Source: Polyangiaceae bacterium (lineage in GTDB: Bacteria > Myxococcota_A > Polyangia > Polyangiales > Polyangiaceae). From it: a DNA stretch of 34,116 nt. The DNA lies in NCBI GenBank assembly GCA_013141295.1, contig JABFRG010000186.1, positions 1 through 34,116 of the forward strand. Direction: 5' to 3'. The notes beneath the pieces are model-generated. The model was given only the letters and a program-made list of their open reading frames with translations. It did no database searches and was not told the DNA's origin. Below are positions 9,046 through 17,482 of this stretch, one piece after another. The position numbers were made by a program, and so were the translations under genes. Within the stretch, counting starts at the first letter, position 1; every line of letters begins with the position of its first letter.

Positions 9046-9846
9046 ATGGGTAAGCGAACCTTCCACCTCGTCGACGAAACTTCCAACAAGTTCTGGCAGG
9101 TCTGGACCGCTGGCAACGAGCTCCACACCCGGTACGGCCGCATCGGGACCGACGGGAAGACCACCGCCAAGGCGCTGGGCACGTCCGAGCTCGCGCAGGC
9201 GGCCATGGGCAAGCTCATCTCGGAGAAGGTCGGGAAGGGATACGTGGAGGTCGACGAGGTCGAGGCCCGCACGGCGCCCAAGAAGCCCATCGCCCGCGTC
9301 GCCGCTGCGCCGCCGCCCGCCAAGATGGACGAAGAAGCCTTCTGGGACATCCTCTCGCGCCTGAACTGGAAGAAGCAGGGCGACGACGACAAGGTGCTCG
9401 CTCCCGCGGTGAAGGTGCTTTCGCAGATGTCGAAGAGCGACATCGAGCAGTTCGAGATCCTGATGGCGGAGAAGCTCTTCGCGCTCGACACCCGCGAGCA
9501 CGCGCGGGCGGTCTACAAGGGCGAGGTCGACCCGGACGACGGCGACCAGTACATCTCCGCCGACGATTCTCTCTACACGCGCTGCGTGATGCTGGTGAAC
9601 GGGCGCGAAGCCTACGAGAACGCCGTGAAGGATCCCACGACGATGCCGCAAGCGTGCGAGTTCGAGTCCATCTTGTACCTGGGGGCCAAGGCCTACGAGC
9701 TCAAGACCGGTGAGGAGCTCGACGTCCGCACGCCGGTCTCTTACGAGTCGTTCTCCAACGAGGAGGGCTGGAGGCCGACCGCGCACACCAAGTCGGGCTG
9801 GACCAACAGCGAAAGGGTGCCCCCCGGCAACCGTCGCCCGGGCTGA
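9046..9846 (+). CDS. WGR domain + DUF4240-like protein
   Basis: FHLVDETSNKFWQVWTAGNELHTRYGRIGTDGKTTAKALG matches the WGR pattern; FWDILSRLNWKK...GDQYISADDSLYTRCVMLVNGREAYENAVKDP is DUF4240-like. Confidence 0.8.
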   Translation: MGKRTFHLVDETSNKFWQVWTAGNELHTRYGRIGTDGKTTAKALGTSELAQAAMGKLISEKVGKGYVEVDEVEARTAPKKPIARVAAAPPPAKMDEEAFWDILSRLNWKKQGDDDKVLAPAVKVLSQMSKSDIEQFEILMAEKLFALDTREHARAVYKGEVDPDDGDQYISADDSLYTRCVMLVNGREAYENAVKDPTTMPQACEFESILYLGAKAYELKTGEELDVRTPVSYESFSNEEGWRPTAHTKSGWTNSERVPPGNRRPG

Positions 9847-9850
9847 AATG

Positions 9851-10468
9851 CTAGCGCGCGGGCCGGATCCGGACCTTCTTGCCGTCCGGAAGGTTTCGAA
9901 GCTGCGCTGCGAAGCTGCCTCGCATGCGCATGGCAGCTACCTCGTCCTTCGCGACGAGGTTGGCGACGTCGGATGTGCCGCCGATGACGAACGGCTTTCG
10001 GGGTACCAGGCGAAACCCCTCGGCGAGCGGCCCATGCTGCGCCTGCCATTCGCGGGCCGCCTCGTACCCGGTCTCGGCTTCGAGCTCGTCGAGCACGAGC
10101 TTGGCCCACGCGTCGAGGGAGCTCGCCGCTTCGGAGAACCGACCGGTCTCCGCCTCCATGCGCTCGACCCTGCCTCGGTGGAGGCAGAACTGATCACCGA
10201 AGACGTCCTCGCCGAAGAACCAACGCTCCGCGAGCGCCGGGTCTTCGTAGCTGTCGATCCACCGCGTCGGCGCGTTCCAGGTGACGAGCCCATCGCCGCG
10301 ACCGGGCACATCGTCCAACGCGCGCACGTGGAGCGCGGAAGCGAACGCGTAGAATCCGTTACGCTCGCCGAGCAACGTGACGAGCTCTGGAGGCACCGTG
10401 CTGGGCCAGGTACGCGGCGGACCGGCCTTGGGCTCTGAAGAGATGGCGAGGAGCCGTTCGATGTTCAT
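9851..10468 (-). CDS. SUKH/SMI1-KNR4-like protein
   Basis: PPELVTLLGERNGFYAFASALHV...FFGEDVFGDQFCLHRGRVERMEAETGRFSEAASSLDAWAKLVL is SUKH-like; start chosen at ATG 10468. Confidence 0.65.
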   Translation of the reverse strand: MNIERLLAISSEPKAGPPRTWPSTVPPELVTLLGERNGFYAFASALHVRALDDVPGRGDGLVTWNAPTRWIDSYEDPALAERWFFGEDVFGDQFCLHRGRVERMEAETGRFSEAASSLDAWAKLVLDELEAETGYEAAREWQAQHGPLAEGFRLVPRKPFVIGGTSDVANLVAKDEVAAMRMRGSFAAQLRNLPDGKKVRIRPAR

Positions 10469-10475
10469 GGCGCTA

Positions 10476-10715
10476 CTACCCGCCAAGCGAGGCTGGATCC
10501 GTGCTCCATTGTTCGGGGGCAACGGAAAACACGAATGCCGCCTGGCGCTGGGCTTCCGCGATAGTCGCGTGCCAAGTGTCTGCCACGCAAGCCCCCGAAG
10601 CATCGTACTGAAGCAAGAAGAAGCACCCGTCCGTCGGTTCGATCCGCAGGGTCGAGATCTCCTTGTTGCCATTCACTCGTGCGATCAACGTCACTGGGCT
10701 CTCCGTCGCTGACAT
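10476..10715 (-). CDS. Small conserved-looking protein, unknown function (79 aa)
   Basis: Plausible ORF MSATESPVTLIARVNGNKEISTLRIEPTDGCFFLLQYDASG; 7 bp upstream of the SUKH-like gene, same strand. Confidence 0.6.
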   Translation of the reverse strand: MSATESPVTLIARVNGNKEISTLRIEPTDGCFFLLQYDASGACVADTWHATIAEAQRQAAFVFSVAPEQWSTDPASLGG

Positions 10716-10803
10716 ATTCTGTCATGTTGCTCGGGAAGTTTTTGGAAATCGTTCACTTCAGGTCGTTGTTACGGCGCCGGAACGCATCGACCCGCGAGCG
10801 CCC

Positions 10804-10836
10804 GCAGAGGGGGTCCCTCGCTTCGTTCGGGATGAC
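10804..10836. repeat. Dispersed intergenic repeat, copy 1
   Basis: gcagagggggtccctcgcttcgttcgggatgac; 32/33 identical to 23091-23123. Confidence 0.85.
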
Positions 10837-10936
10837 GCGTTGCTTCTTCGACCCTTTTGGACACGGAGAGGCGGCATGAAGATCGCACTGTGTCCGACGT
10901 GCGTGCGGTAAAGTCGCCGCACGGAGGAACACGAAG

Positions 10937-11416
10937 ATGCCCCACAAAAATACCATCTGCCTGTGGTTCGACAAGGACGCCGAAGCGGCCGCGCGCTTCT
11001 ATGCCGCGACATTCCCGAACAGTGAGGTCACCGCCGTTCGCAAGGCGCCGGGCGACTATCCCGGCGGCAAAGGCGGCGATGTACTGACCGTCGAGTTCAC
11101 GGTCGTCGGCATCCCGTGCATGGCCATCAACGGTGGGCCCTACTTCCGACAAAGCGAGGCATTCTCGTTTCAGATCGCCACCGAAGATCAGGAAGAGACC
11201 GACCGATACTGGAACGCCATCGTCGGCAATGGCGGCCAGGAGAGCCAGTGCGGGTGGTGCAAGGATCGCTGGGGAGTCTCGTGGCAGATCACCCCGCGCG
11301 TCCTCACGGAAGCGATGGCTGCCGGCGGAGCCGAGGCGAAGCGCGCGTTCGAAGCGATGATGCCCATGAAGAAGATCGACGTCGCTCGCATCGAAGCGGC
11401 GCGGAAAGGCCAATAG
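10937..11416 (+). CDS. VOC superfamily / PhnB-like (3-demethylubiquinone methyltransferase-like) protein
   Basis: ICLWFDKDAEAAARFYAATFPNSEV...CMAINGGPYFRQSEAFSFQI...CGWCKDRWGVSWQITP. Confidence 0.85.
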   Translation: MPHKNTICLWFDKDAEAAARFYAATFPNSEVTAVRKAPGDYPGGKGGDVLTVEFTVVGIPCMAINGGPYFRQSEAFSFQIATEDQEETDRYWNAIVGNGGQESQCGWCKDRWGVSWQITPRVLTEAMAAGGAEAKRAFEAMMPMKKIDVARIEAARKGQ

Positions 11417-11418
11417 CC

Positions 11419-12129
11419 ATGACCGCCAAGCTCACACCGGCCGACGAGCTGGCAGCGAAGCGCAAACCACGTTTCTCGAGCGAGAGCGCGGCATACGCAA
11501 AGGCCCGACAGGCGCTCCTCGCGGAGGAGCTCGAGGTGCGGCGTCATCTCGGACGCCTCGCGCGACAGAATCGTGAGCTGCCCGAAGGTCCAGAGCTGTC
11601 CGGCGACTGGAAGTTCATCGGCATGAACGGAAACGAGACCGGGCTCGCCCAGATGTTCGGTCGGCACGACACCTTGGTGCTCTACCACTGGATGTACGGG
11701 CCCGAGCGGAATCGGTCATGCCCCATGTGCACCAACCTCCTGGGGCCGCTCGCCGCAAATGCCGCCGATCTGCGGCAGCAGGTCGCGCTCGCGGTGGTGT
11801 CGCGGTCGAAGGTCGAGCGCATGGTCGCCTTCGGCATCGAGCGCGGCTGGCGTGAACTTCCCTACTACCAGGCGGTGGGCGACGACTTCTCCGTGGCCAT
11901 CGGCGGCTTCGACGTCGAGAAGCGCGCCGAGATCCCGGTGCTCATGGTGCTGCGCAAGAAGGGCACGAACGTGCGTCTCCACTGGATGGGCGAGACCACG
12001 ATGGAGATGGCCGACCCCGGCGAAGATCCGCGGGGAGCCGTGGACATCGCACCTCTGTGGAACATCCTCGATCTCACCCCGGCGGGGCGCGATCCGAAGT
12101 GGTATCCGCGCCTCTCGTACGGGGACTGA
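11419..12129 (+). CDS. DUF899 family thioredoxin-like protein
   Basis: LYHWMYGPERNRSCPMCTNLLGPL motif; starts 2 nt after the VOC stop codon. Confidence 0.85.
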   Translation: MTAKLTPADELAAKRKPRFSSESAAYAKARQALLAEELEVRRHLGRLARQNRELPEGPELSGDWKFIGMNGNETGLAQMFGRHDTLVLYHWMYGPERNRSCPMCTNLLGPLAANAADLRQQVALAVVSRSKVERMVAFGIERGWRELPYYQAVGDDFSVAIGGFDVEKRAEIPVLMVLRKKGTNVRLHWMGETTMEMADPGEDPRGAVDIAPLWNILDLTPAGRDPKWYPRLSYGD

Positions 12130-12225
12130 CCCCAGAACGCGCCTTCGCGCAGAGCTGACGAGGGCGCCGAAGAAGGTGACGGCCGCGCCACAACGCGGGG
12201 GCCGGGGCGGTGCTTGAGTTGGCGC

Positions 12226-13773
12226 ATGCGTGCACGCACCCTTCCCCACGCTTTGCTGCTCCTGGCCGGCCTGTCGATGGCCGCCTGCGCGGCAGACGGG
12301 GGGACGGGCTTTGCCGAACCGGATGCAGGATGCACCGGACCGAGCTGTCGCACCATCGACGCGGGGACGGAGCCGGAGGCGGCGACGGTGGACGGCGGCG
12401 AAGCCGGCGCCCCGCTCATGGTGTGCGACGTGAAGACCTTCGGCGCCGTGGGCGACGGCAAGGCCAAGGATACGCGCGCCATCCAGGCGGCCATCGACGC
12501 GTGCGCGGCGAGCGCCAGCGGTGGCGTGGTGAAGCTCCACGACGGGACCTTCCTCTCGGGCACGGTGAAGCTCGCGAGCAACCTGGTGCTCGACATCGCG
12601 CCCACGGCGACGCTGCTGGGCAGCCAGAACCCGGCGGACTATCCCGATCAGAATCCGCCCTTCCAGAGCTCCCAGCTGGGCAACTGCAAGCGCGCGCTGG
12701 TGTACGCCGAGGGAGCCACCCACGTGCGCATCGAAGGCGGGGGCACCATCGCCGGCAACGCGCGCGGCGTTGCCGACTGGAATGGCAACAAGATCAAAGA
12801 GGCCCTGAGGCCCATGGCGGTATTCGTGGCCGGCGGCACCGACGTGACCGTCCAGAACCTCACGGTGAAGGACGCGGCCACCTGGGCGGTGGTGGTGATG
12901 GAGGTCACGCACGCGGCCATCCGCAAGCTCACCGTGAGCACCGATCTCGGTCCCACCCACGACGGCATCGACGTGGTGGACGGCCGCGACGTGGTCGTCG
13001 AGGACTGCAACGTGACCAGCGGCGACGACTCCATTTGCCTGAAGAGCGGCAGCGTTCGCGGGCTCCACGACGTGGTGGTGCGCCGGTGCCAGACCAACCA
13101 GTCGGGCGTCGCCAACGGCGTCAAGCTAGGGACCGCCAGCGTCGGCGCGTTCGAGAACATCCTGGTGGAGGACGTGGCGATTCGCAACGCGCAGTCGGCC
13201 GCCATGGCCGTGGAGTCGGTGGACGGCGCGCTCGTCTCCAACGTCACGTTCCGACGCATCACCGTCGACAACACCGGAACCCCGTTCTTCGTCCTGCTGG
13301 GCAGTCGCGACCGCGATCCCACGCGGGTGGGACGCATCGATGGGCTGGCCTTCGAGAACATCACCGGGCGGAATCTTCGCTACGCCTGGGGCTCGCTCGT
13401 CACCGGCACCAAGATCGCCGACACCACGTTCGGTATCTCGAACATCGCATTTCGCAACATCGATATTGCCTTCAAGGGCTCAGGCATTCCCGCGAACCCC
13501 GCGCCGTTCACCGACGACAACTTTCCCGAGTACCAGGGGCCGGTTCCGGGGCGCGCGGGACAGTTCTACAACCAGTACCCGGACGCCAAGTTCATCGCGG
13601 GCACCGGCGGCGGCGAGAACATCGCCTATCACGGGCCCGGTTGGGGCTTCTTCCTGCGACACGCCAGCAACGTGAGCTTCCAGAACTGCAAGGTCACGGT
13701 GTCCCCCGTCGACCCGCGCCCGTGGCTGGATACCAAAGACACCGTCGCCGTCACCGGCACGTGCGGGCCCTGA
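12226..13773 (+). CDS. Glycoside hydrolase family 28 (polygalacturonase-like) lipoprotein
   Basis: FGAVGDGKAKDTRAIQAAIDAC, THDGIDVVDGRDVVVEDCNVTSGDDSICLKSG, HDVVVRRC; lipobox near MAACAAD. Confidence 0.88.
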   Translation: MRARTLPHALLLLAGLSMAACAADGGTGFAEPDAGCTGPSCRTIDAGTEPEAATVDGGEAGAPLMVCDVKTFGAVGDGKAKDTRAIQAAIDACAASASGGVVKLHDGTFLSGTVKLASNLVLDIAPTATLLGSQNPADYPDQNPPFQSSQLGNCKRALVYAEGATHVRIEGGGTIAGNARGVADWNGNKIKEALRPMAVFVAGGTDVTVQNLTVKDAATWAVVVMEVTHAAIRKLTVSTDLGPTHDGIDVVDGRDVVVEDCNVTSGDDSICLKSGSVRGLHDVVVRRCQTNQSGVANGVKLGTASVGAFENILVEDVAIRNAQSAAMAVESVDGALVSNVTFRRITVDNTGTPFFVLLGSRDRDPTRVGRIDGLAFENITGRNLRYAWGSLVTGTKIADTTFGISNIAFRNIDIAFKGSGIPANPAPFTDDNFPEYQGPVPGRAGQFYNQYPDAKFIAGTGGGENIAYHGPGWGFFLRHASNVSFQNCKVTVSPVDPRPWLDTKDTVAVTGTCGP

Positions 13774-13808
13774 AGCCTGCACTTCTTCACCTTCATCGGA
13801 GCTCGAAC

Positions 13809-14579
13809 ATGAAACGGACCGTCTCGCCCCTTCTCGGCCTTCTTCTCTTGGCCATGGCCTGCACTGCACCCACCGACGACACGTCGGAAGAGGGAGAAGC
13901 AGCCGCGCTCACCAGCGCCAAGCCGGTGGCGTTTCGCTACACGCAGCAAGCCGCGGGTGGAACCGCAGCGGTCATCGACGTCAAGACGCCGGCCGCGGGG
14001 GTGCGTCGCGAGGTGGTGGTGCACTACAAGAACGGCGATAACCGTTGGGTCGACGCCGCGGCCAAGGTGCTCTCCGTGAAGAACGGCCACGAGCTGTGGT
14101 CCGTCGCAGGCCTGCGCACGAACGAGCTCGCCGTTCGCTACACCGAGGGCGGTCGCACGTTCTGGGACAACAACGACGGTCGCAACTACCGGGCCAGCGA
14201 CGTCGGGCCGGGCCTGGACCTGGTGGTCGCCGGCGTATCCGTCGTGGAGTATCTCGGTCGAGGCGACGCGTTGGACATCGACGTGGTGGCGCGCGCGGGC
14301 GTGGAGAATATGCGTGCTGTGTACACGCAAGATGGGAAGGCCTCGACGCAGTATGCCGAGACCAATCGCGGCGAAGCCCACTGGCGCATCCTCGCGCCCA
14401 TTCACTCGGCGGTGAACGCACCCTTCTCGGTGCGCTTCTCGGTGGTGGCCGACAAGGGCACCCGCACCGTGTACGACGACAACTATCGCAAGCAGTTCGA
14501 GTGCCACGGCCGCGGCGTGCAAGGGCAGGGGAGCGACGGCACCTGGAGCTGCAGCGGCGACCAGCTGGTCGCGCGATGA
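13809..14579 (+). CDS. Lipoprotein with two CBM21-like carbohydrate-binding modules
   Basis: MKRTVSPLLGLLLLAMAC; VVVHYKNGDNRWVD...FWDNNDGRNY and a second copy ending VYDDNYRKQF. Confidence 0.65.
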   Translation: MKRTVSPLLGLLLLAMACTAPTDDTSEEGEAAALTSAKPVAFRYTQQAAGGTAAVIDVKTPAAGVRREVVVHYKNGDNRWVDAAAKVLSVKNGHELWSVAGLRTNELAVRYTEGGRTFWDNNDGRNYRASDVGPGLDLVVAGVSVVEYLGRGDALDIDVVARAGVENMRAVYTQDGKASTQYAETNRGEAHWRILAPIHSAVNAPFSVRFSVVADKGTRTVYDDNYRKQFECHGRGVQGQGSDGTWSCSGDQLVAR

Positions 14580-14590
14580 CGGCCGGGCGC

Positions 14591-15016
14591 CTACGTGCGC
14601 TTCACGAAGGCAATCGAGCTCGAGCGCGCCGCGATTCGTTCCGCCTCGGGCTGGGGCACCGCGGAGCCGGAGAGCTCGATCGCGTACACGGGGCCGTCGA
14701 TGCTCGGATCGGTGACCCATACCGCGACGAGCTCCGGCGGAATCTCCAGGCCACTGGGAAATGACCATTCGCCGGGAGCGAAGATATCGGTGACCGCGAC
14801 CAACGCGAATGGGACCTCGGGTCCTTGCCACTTGACCTGGTCGCGCGTACCGCCGAGCCACCGCGCGTAGTCACCAGGGACCTCGCAGTCGCCGAAGATG
14901 TCGTTCAAGAACGTTGCGCGCTCGGAGAGCGTCGCCCAGTCGAAGACCAGCACGTCGTGTGGCTCACCGTTCAAGGTGGCGATGCATTCTTGGCCGAACC
15001 ATTCTTGGAGACCCAT
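14591..15016 (-). CDS. Uncharacterised cytoplasmic protein
   Basis: MGLQEWFGQECIATLNGEPHDVLVFDWATLSERATFLNDIFGD; start chosen at ATG 15016. Confidence 0.65.
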   Translation of the reverse strand: MGLQEWFGQECIATLNGEPHDVLVFDWATLSERATFLNDIFGDCEVPGDYARWLGGTRDQVKWQGPEVPFALVAVTDIFAPGEWSFPSGLEIPPELVAVWVTDPSIDGPVYAIELSGSAVPQPEAERIAARSSSIAFVKRT

Positions 15017-15068
15017 GGTGGCATCCGAGCACGAAACTGCGCGCGCGTGAAGACGCGTGCTGAGCGCG

Positions 15069-16667
15069 TCAGATCGACGCGTCGATCCGGCGAGCCGTTT
15101 CTTCGTAGATCTCGGCGGCTCGGGCATCTCCCAGATCGGCAAGCGCCTTGGCGATGGCTTCGCGAACGTCGAGCTTTCGCGCCTGGAGGTTCGCCCTGAG
15201 CGCCGCCTCGGTTCGTGCACCGGGGCGCGCGACCAGGAGCGGCGCAATGATGCGCGGCCACTTCTTCAGCGACGCGAGCGCGAGCGCGTAGACGCGATCG
15301 TCGTCCATTCGGCCGAACACCAGCGCGGCGATGCGCTCGTGGACGCCCTTCTTCTTCAAGGTCGGGAGGAGCCGCTCGAGCGTCGCGTCGTCGATCGACG
15401 CGCCGTTCACCAAGCGCGCATCGGTCACCGGCCATTCGAGGCCGTGCTCCGCCAGGCCGACGAGGGCATTCGAGAGATCGTCGGAACGAATTCCGTCGAG
15501 CGCCGTGAGTGCGGCGCTCGACGTCTGGTAGTCGAACCGCGTCGCGTGGACGAGATAGACGAGAACCAGAGGCCATGCTGCTTCCAGGTGCGGCCCGCTC
15601 AGATCTACCTGGTTGAGGCGGACTGCTGCCTCCACGAGCTGCCTACAGCCTTCCGAAAGTGGATACGTACGCGCCTCCTCCGACCAACGATCCCACGCGA
15701 GCCGTCGCATGACCGCGAAGCGCAAGGATGGGGGACAGGCGGCCGCGAGCTCCCGAACCCGTCGCAGCGGCGCGGAATGGGGCAGTGCGTCCCAGGCCAC
15801 GAGCCAACGCGAGAGGAGCGACTCGTAGTCCATGAGCGGCGCCTCGAGGGGCGGTCGCGCGTCGTCGGGGATCGGCTCGCGGAGCGGCATCGCCTCGATC
15901 TGCGCGTGTTCCTCGGCGAACGGCCCGGGGCGCATCGCCACCCGCCGCGCGCCTTCGGCCCACGCGCGCACCGTCGCGCTCCGCCATGGCTCCGACCCGA
16001 AGAGCTCCTCGGGTACACCCGGGAGCGTTCCAAAGCGCCGCCTCGTCACCGTGGCGAGCGTCTCGACCGCGTCCGCCCGGGCTTCTGGAGGGATTGCGTC
16101 GCCTCCCGCACCGCACAACGCAGCGAGGAGGGAGTGAACCGCGAGCGCGAACGGTTCACCCGCGAGCGCAGCCTCGAGCAGACCGTCCGCGTCTTCGCCC
16201 GCGTGAATGGCCCGCAGATACGTGGCGGGCCCGTCGAAGGACGGTGACACGAAGGTCAGCTCGATTCCCCAGTCGTGTTTTGCGACCCATTCACCTCGTG
16301 ACGCGTCCCAGACCTCCTCGGAGAGCGGGAACAGCAGGCTCGCGCGTTTCGCAAGCGCGTCGAGGAGATCGTCGACGGATGCGCCGAGCGAAAGAGCGCA
16401 CCCCGCGCAGGTGAGGAGATAGAAGTGCTCGATGCCGTCGGCATCGCGCGCCGTGGCCAGGGCGCTTCCGAACGTGTCGCGCGCGAACACCACGAGCGCG
16501 TCGAAGTGCGCGCTGTGGATGCCGGCGAAGTATCCACGACTCCGAAGGAGGCGAGCCGAGCCTTGCCACTCGTTCCACCTCTCGCCGTTCGGCTCCACGA
16601 CCTCGAAGAAGCCCGCGATCCATCCGAGCCCGTGCATTGCGACCAGGTCGGCGATGGCGGGCTGCAT
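15069..16667 (-). CDS. Uncharacterised protein with helical-repeat-like C-terminus
   Basis: MQPAIADLVAMHGLGWIAGFFEVV...; C-terminal KKWPRIIAPLLVARPGARTEAALRANLQARKLDVREAIAKALADLGD is HEAT-like; start could be upstream at 16733. Confidence 0.65.
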   Translation of the reverse strand: MQPAIADLVAMHGLGWIAGFFEVVEPNGERWNEWQGSARLLRSRGYFAGIHSAHFDALVVFARDTFGSALATARDADGIEHFYLLTCAGCALSLGASVDDLLDALAKRASLLFPLSEEVWDASRGEWVAKHDWGIELTFVSPSFDGPATYLRAIHAGEDADGLLEAALAGEPFALAVHSLLAALCGAGGDAIPPEARADAVETLATVTRRRFGTLPGVPEELFGSEPWRSATVRAWAEGARRVAMRPGPFAEEHAQIEAMPLREPIPDDARPPLEAPLMDYESLLSRWLVAWDALPHSAPLRRVRELAAACPPSLRFAVMRRLAWDRWSEEARTYPLSEGCRQLVEAAVRLNQVDLSGPHLEAAWPLVLVYLVHATRFDYQTSSAALTALDGIRSDDLSNALVGLAEHGLEWPVTDARLVNGASIDDATLERLLPTLKKKGVHERIAALVFGRMDDDRVYALALASLKKWPRIIAPLLVARPGARTEAALRANLQARKLDVREAIAKALADLGDARAAEIYEETARRIDASI

Positions 16668-16783
16668 GCTGCCGGTATGGACGCGGCACCGCGTCGGTTC
16701 GCCACGGCGCGCGAGACGTTCCCATCCCTTCACTCGTCACCCGCTCCGTTCACGGCGCTGCGCGCGTTCGGCACTTCCCGAGG

Positions 16784-17395
16784 CTAGCCGGACGGGGGTG
16801 CGACGTCGAGGCCGTCGGACGGCAGCGTCCAGAGGCCGACCACGCGAAAGGGCGCGTGCTCCGGGACGCGCGCGTTGGTGAACGCGCGAAAGGCGAGCGC
16901 GAGGGCCGCGTCGGCGAAGAGCCCGTGCTGGTTCAGGCACGACGCCCACTTCTGCCGGAGGGCGCTGGTCTCCGTCGGCCCGTAGCCGCAGTTGACGAGA
17001 CCGCTGATGCCCCCGTCGAAGACGTCGAACCCCAGGAAGGTCCAGCTCGGAGGCGCGACCAGCGGCTCGGTGATCCCGTGGTCGCGGGCAAGCGCACTCG
17101 CTTCGCGCTCGTCTTCGGCAACAGCGCCCAGGGCAACGAGCACCCAGTGGCCCGCGGGAGCGCCGAACGTGGTAATCGCGCGGGCACGCACGTCGTCGGT
17201 GGTGATCCAGGGGAGCGCATCGAAGCGCGGCGCATCGGGCCTTCGCGGCGGGCTCCAAACGCTTCGATCTACCGACAGGGGCCGAGCGACATCGAGGCAT
17301 AGCAGGTACGTCTCCCGTCGGTCTGCGGTCCAGTCCGCGTCGGGGAGCGCCGGATCCTCCCGGACCTCCGCGCCCTCGTAGAGGATGCTCGGCAT
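16784..17395 (-). CDS. Uncharacterised protein
   Basis: 203-aa ORF from an ATG; WTFLGFDVFDGGISGLVNCGYGPTE. Confidence 0.65.
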   Translation of the reverse strand: MPSILYEGAEVREDPALPDADWTADRRETYLLCLDVARPLSVDRSVWSPPRRPDAPRFDALPWITTDDVRARAITTFGAPAGHWVLVALGAVAEDEREASALARDHGITEPLVAPPSWTFLGFDVFDGGISGLVNCGYGPTETSALRQKWASCLNQHGLFADAALALAFRAFTNARVPEHAPFRVVGLWTLPSDGLDVAPPSG

Positions 17396-17482
17396 GCCAC
17401 ACGATGGATGGCACGTGCGGCGGCGTCAATGGGCACCTGCAATTCGGCGCCGCGCGGCCGGGGCCCACGATACTATCGACCG

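Noticed and set aside
10769-11413. 214-aa minus-strand ORF containing RHPERSEGPPLRALAG
   Set aside because: Antisense to the PhnB-like gene; the peptide is the conceptual translation of the intergenic repeat
14595-14612. GTGCGCTTCACGAAGGC resembling half of dyad site 3
   Set aside because: Within a coding C-terminus and lacks the AGCGCAC arm
16387-16402. Partial match to the recurrent dyad (AGAGCGCACC after TGCGCC)
   Set aside because: Inside coding sequence, wrong spacing and imperfect arms
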